Positions 61,276 through 64,000 of a DNA stretch of 64,000 nucleotides are shown one piece after another. Where the stretch lies: NCBI GenBank assembly GCA_023440825.1, contig JAEXRL010000017.1:1-64000 (forward strand). The letters run 5' to 3'. Each line of letters starts with the position of its first letter. The first letter of the stretch is position 1. This stretch comes from Pseudomonadota bacterium (GTDB lineage Bacteria; Pseudomonadota; Gammaproteobacteria; Burkholderiales; Burkholderiaceae_B). Position numbers and translations under genes: made by a program. The notes under the pieces were generated by a model. That model was not told the DNA's origin. It saw nothing but the letters and a program-made list of their open reading frames with translations, and ran no database searches.

Positions 61276-62553
61276 ATGTCTCAGTTAATGTTGCTGGCAA
61301 TGCTGCTATTTTTTGTCATTACCGTACCGGTAGCGGTGTCGGTAGGCTTAGCCAGCATAGTAGGTATCAATTGGGATGGACGCATGACAATGCTGGTTCT
61401 GGCCCAGCAAATGTATGCTTCCATGGATAAATACCCATTGGTAGCGGTGCCGTTTTTTATACTCGCTGGAAACCTCATGGAAGCCGGAGGCATCTCCGAG
61501 CGTATGGTGGAGTTTGCTAAAAGCGTGGTGGGCGGCATGCAGGGAGGCTTGGCGTGTAGCTGTGTGCTTACGTGTATGATCTTTGCCGCGGTGGCGGGCT
61601 CCAGTGTTGCCACAACGTTTGCGGTGGGTGCCATACTTATTCCGGCAATGGTTAAACATGGCTATTCCAGGCCATTTGCGGCGTCGTTACAGGCTACCAG
61701 TGCCGAGCTGGGTGTGATTATTCCTCCTTCCATACCATTGATCCTGTTTGCAGTGTCTACCGATACGTCGGTAGGTGAGTTGTTTATAGCTGGCTTAGGG
61801 CCGGGCTTGCTAATCGGTCTGGCGCTCATGGCGTATGTCTGGCTTTACGCCAAGCGACACAATCTGGGTACGCGAGATGGCTTACATCGCATGCCTTTAT
61901 GGCCGGCCTTCAAACAGGCCTGGTTGGCTTTGCTAATGCCAGTCATTATTCTCGGTGGTATTTATGGAGGAGTGTTTACGCCTACCGAGGCCTCGGCCAT
62001 TGCCGTGGTCTATGCATGGATAGTGGGCACTTTTGTCTATCGGCGCATTGATACACAGGCGCTCAAGCGCACTTTACACCGCTCTGTGGTGTCCACCGCG
62101 GTCATCATGTTTATTATTGCGAATGCCTCCATCTTTGGCTTTTTGCTGAATCGTGCCGGTATACCGAGTGCACTAGGGCATTGGCTAGGTGGGCTGTTTG
62201 ATAGTCAACTGACTTTCTTGATTGGCGTGAATGTAGCACTGTTCGTCATCGGCATGTTTATCGAGACTTCGGCATCCATTGTGGTGTTGGCGCCTTTACT
62301 GCTGCCTGTTGCGATGCAGTTTGGGATCGACCCCGTGCACTTTGGCATCATTATGGTGGTGAACCTGGCGTTAGGTATGGTGACCCCACCTTTTGGTGTA
62401 AATTTATTTGCAGCGTGTTCTGTGGCAGGTATTTCACTAGAGCGTTTGATTCGACCCTTGATACCGTTTGTGCTGGTGGTGGTGGCGTGTTTGTTGCTAA
62501 TTAGCTATGTGCCAGAGATTAGCTTGCTGATGCGTGACGTGGTGTATCGTTAA
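61276..62553 (+). CDS. TRAP transporter large membrane subunit (DctM)
   Basis: 425-residue carrier with about 12 membrane helices. Motifs include PFFILAGNLMEAGGISERMVEFAKSVVGG, AVAGSSVATTFAVGAILIPAMVKHGYSRPFAASLQATSAELGVIIPPSIPLILFAV and NLALGMVTPPFGVNLFAAC. The SAELGVIIPPSIP region binds sodium in the family, so uptake is sodium-driven. Substrate class is organic acid; exact ligand unknown. Confidence 0.96.
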   Translation: MSQLMLLAMLLFFVITVPVAVSVGLASIVGINWDGRMTMLVLAQQMYASMDKYPLVAVPFFILAGNLMEAGGISERMVEFAKSVVGGMQGGLACSCVLTCMIFAAVAGSSVATTFAVGAILIPAMVKHGYSRPFAASLQATSAELGVIIPPSIPLILFAVSTDTSVGELFIAGLGPGLLIGLALMAYVWLYAKRHNLGTRDGLHRMPLWPAFKQAWLALLMPVIILGGIYGGVFTPTEASAIAVVYAWIVGTFVYRRIDTQALKRTLHRSVVSTAVIMFIIANASIFGFLLNRAGIPSALGHWLGGLFDSQLTFLIGVNVALFVIGMFIETSASIVVLAPLLLPVAMQFGIDPVHFGIIMVVNLALGMVTPPFGVNLFAACSVAGISLERLIRPLIPFVLVVVACLLLISYVPEISLLMRDVVYR

Positions 62554-62556
62554 TCA

Positions 62557-62584
62557 GCAGCCCGACAGAAGTATGTCGGGCTGC
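62557..62584. terminator. Hairpin between dctM and topB
   Basis: Perfect 11-base inverted repeat GCAGCCCGACA/TGTCGGGCTGC, loop of six. There is no long T run on either side, so it is a terminator-like or mRNA-stabilising element for the convergent genes. Confidence 0.6.
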
Positions 62585-62597
62585 ACTTACAGCCTGT

Positions 62598-64000
62598 TTA
62601 TTCAGCCGTTTTAGCGGCTACTTTCTTAGCCGCTTTCTTGGCTGCCTTTTTGGCAGGTGCCTTTTTAGCGGCTGTTTTTTTGCTTGCTGCTTTTTTAGCC
62701 GCTGTCTTGCTGCTGCTTTTCTTGGCTGCGGTTTTACGGCCAGGTTTTTCGGGACGCGGCTCAAACTCAAAACCGACCTTGCCAGCCTCACCTCGGACTA
62801 AAAAGGCTTTAAATTTACGGTTTGTACGCGCTGATACAAAGCCATCTAGCAGATCTGTTTTACCCTCTGCCAGCAGTTTGTGCATTTGTTCGCGGCTAAT
62901 GTCTTGCTGCAAAATCACTTTATTGCTGCGAAAATCGCAGCTTTTGCTGGCTCCGACGGACTTCTCGCACAGATAGCGCATGCCATGTTCGTAGACCTTG
63001 GCTCCACATTTGGGACACGGGCCAACCGACTCACTCGCGCTAAAGTCGATTTCCTCGTCGCTGTCATCGTCGTTTTGCCCAAAATCGAACTCGAGCTTGT
63101 ACTCGTCAGAGATGCGTAAGATTGCCGAAAAAGGACGCCCCATTTTGCTGATAAAGCCAGGTAGCGGGCCAAGCTCACGCTTTTGCAGTAACTCCTCGAC
63201 CTCAGGAAGTTCGAAAGTGCGGCCACCTGGGTGCTTGCCAATGGAAAACTCGCAGGCAGTACACGCGTAACGACGATAGTTTTCCTTCACTACGCTGCCA
63301 CATTTAGGACAAGGGGTGCTTAAGGTTGCGTAGTCGCCGGGTACCGTGTCGCGTTCGTATTCCTTGGCGCGCTTGACGATGACCTGCGTCATTTGGGCGA
63401 TCTCGCGCATGAATACACTACGCTCTAGCTGCCCTTGCTCGATTTGTTTGAGCTGGTGTTCCCAGCCGCCTGTTAGCTCCGGCGAGGTGAGTTCATTCAC
63501 GCCTAGGCCAGACAGTAGCGTCATGAGCTGGCGTGCTTTGGCGCTAGGTACCAGTTCTCTGCCCTCGCGCCGCAGATAGCCTTCGTTGAGCAGACCTTCA
63601 ATAATAGCGGCTCGGGTCGCGGGGGTGCCCAGTCCGCGTTCTGACATGGCCTCGCGCAGTGCCTCGTCGTCCACGAGCTTGCCCGCTCCTTCCATGGCCG
63701 AGAGCAAGGTTGCTTCGGTGAAACGTGCTGGCGGCTTGGTGGCCAACTGATGCAAATCGATATCTTCGGTGCGTACACGCTCGCCTTCGTCTACCGGCAC
63801 TAATGAACCTTCCTCATTTTGTGCTTCGCGGCCGTAGATAGCTAGCCAGCCCGGCTTGACCAACACCTTGCCTTCGGTTTTAAAGTGGTGACCCGAGACT
63901 TCGGTAATGCGTGTGGTGACGCGGAATTCAGCCGCGGGGAAAAATACGGCCAGAAAGCGGCGCGTGACCAGCTCATAAATTTTGCCTTCCGCTTCGCTCA
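62598..64000 (-). CDS. topB: DNA topoisomerase III (C-terminal part) with basic tail
   Basis: Type IA topoisomerase that unlinks DNA strands. About 467 codons are in the window; the start and the catalytic Tyr region lie beyond 64000. Visible parts are FTEATLLSAMEGAGKLVDDEALREAMSERGLGTPATRAAIIEGL (type IA signature), two C-terminal zinc ribbons (CPKCGSVVKENYRRYACTAC and CPKCGAKVYEHGMRYLC..C), and TopB-type NRKFKAFLV. It ends in some 45 residues of Lys/Ala repeats (AAKKAASKKTAAKKAPAKKA type), like histone H1. Confidence 0.95.
   Translation of the reverse strand, partial: SEAEGKIYELVTRRFLAVFFPAAEFRVTTRITEVSGHHFKTEGKVLVKPGWLAIYGREAQNEEGSLVPVDEGERVRTEDIDLHQLATKPPARFTEATLLSAMEGAGKLVDDEALREAMSERGLGTPATRAAIIEGLLNEGYLRREGRELVPSAKARQLMTLLSGLGVNELTSPELTGGWEHQLKQIEQGQLERSVFMREIAQMTQVIVKRAKEYERDTVPGDYATLSTPCPKCGSVVKENYRRYACTACEFSIGKHPGGRTFELPEVEELLQKRELGPLPGFISKMGRPFSAILRISDEYKLEFDFGQNDDDSDEEIDFSASESVGPCPKCGAKVYEHGMRYLCEKSVGASKSCDFRSNKVILQQDISREQMHKLLAEGKTDLLDGFVSARTNRKFKAFLVRGEAGKVGFEFEPRPEKPGRKTAAKKSSSKTAAKKAASKKTAAKKAPAKKAAKKAAKKVAAKTAE

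Overview
The window looks like chromosomal DNA of a betaproteobacterium of the Alcaligenaceae (order Burkholderiales, a Bordetella/Alcaligenes relative with moderate GC). The reasons are the tRNA-Tyr/Gly/Thr-tuf block, the mnmG-rsmG-parA-parB operon, the rpmH-rnpA-yidD-yidC/dnaA-dnaN-gyrB block, two orphan Bug (TctC-type) binding proteins, and protein sequences that read like Bordetella homologues. The genus is not certain.

Layout. 1-533: 5' end of tuf and three tRNA genes, all leftward. 663-5015: leftward mnmG-rsmG-parA-parB operon. 5016-8451: chromosome origin region with parS sites, DnaA boxes, a PLP aminotransferase gene and a 1.7 kb AT-rich non-coding stretch that I take as oriC. Genes to its left point left and most core genes to its right (dnaA-dnaN-gyrB) point right. 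8452-14095: globin-coupled diguanylate cyclase, psd, a DUF4105 membrane protein, another parS, a small winged-helix protein and an orphan FecR. 14111-25279: mnmE, katA, yidC-yidD-rnpA-rpmH (leftward) against dnaA-dnaN-gyrB (rightward). 25564-28121: accessory island with a hipB gene, a broken hipA, a lipoprotein and a small membrane protein. 28184-33303: Bug protein, flavin reductase-like protein, an ABM-MFS fusion, a 5'-nucleotidase and an unusually long panD. 33335-40857: peptide-type ABC transporter operon with two tandem, near-identical-length binding proteins. 41189-49841: dinB, argD-like aminotransferase, modD-like, glcB, AEC transporter, amn. 49849-57144: a seven-gene leftward catabolic operon with a divergent IclR regulator. 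57195-62553: SET-domain protein, orphan acetolactate synthase large subunit, TRAP transporter. 62598-64000: topoisomerase III gene, cut by the window edge.

How the genes work together. The left half is the replication/segregation centre: DnaA, beta clamp, gyrase, ParABS and the candidate origin, with the usual RNA-modification and membrane-insertion neighbours. The right half is metabolic and transport. Its most interesting part is the operon at 49849-56256 (DUF35, thiolase-fold protein, enoyl-CoA hydratase, SDR, flavin reductase-like, Bug protein, acyl-CoA ligase). It can be read as CoA activation, hydration and chain cleavage of an unsaturated carboxylic acid. Its thiolase has Ser where the nucleophilic Cys should be and it is coupled to a DUF35 partner, as in aldolase-type side-chain cleavage.

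Other points of note: a tuf copy with an ATC start and an altered P-loop residue, a duplicated module inside the candidate oriC, five parS sites, a hipBA remnant, and two proteins (SET protein and TopB) with histone-H1-like basic tails.
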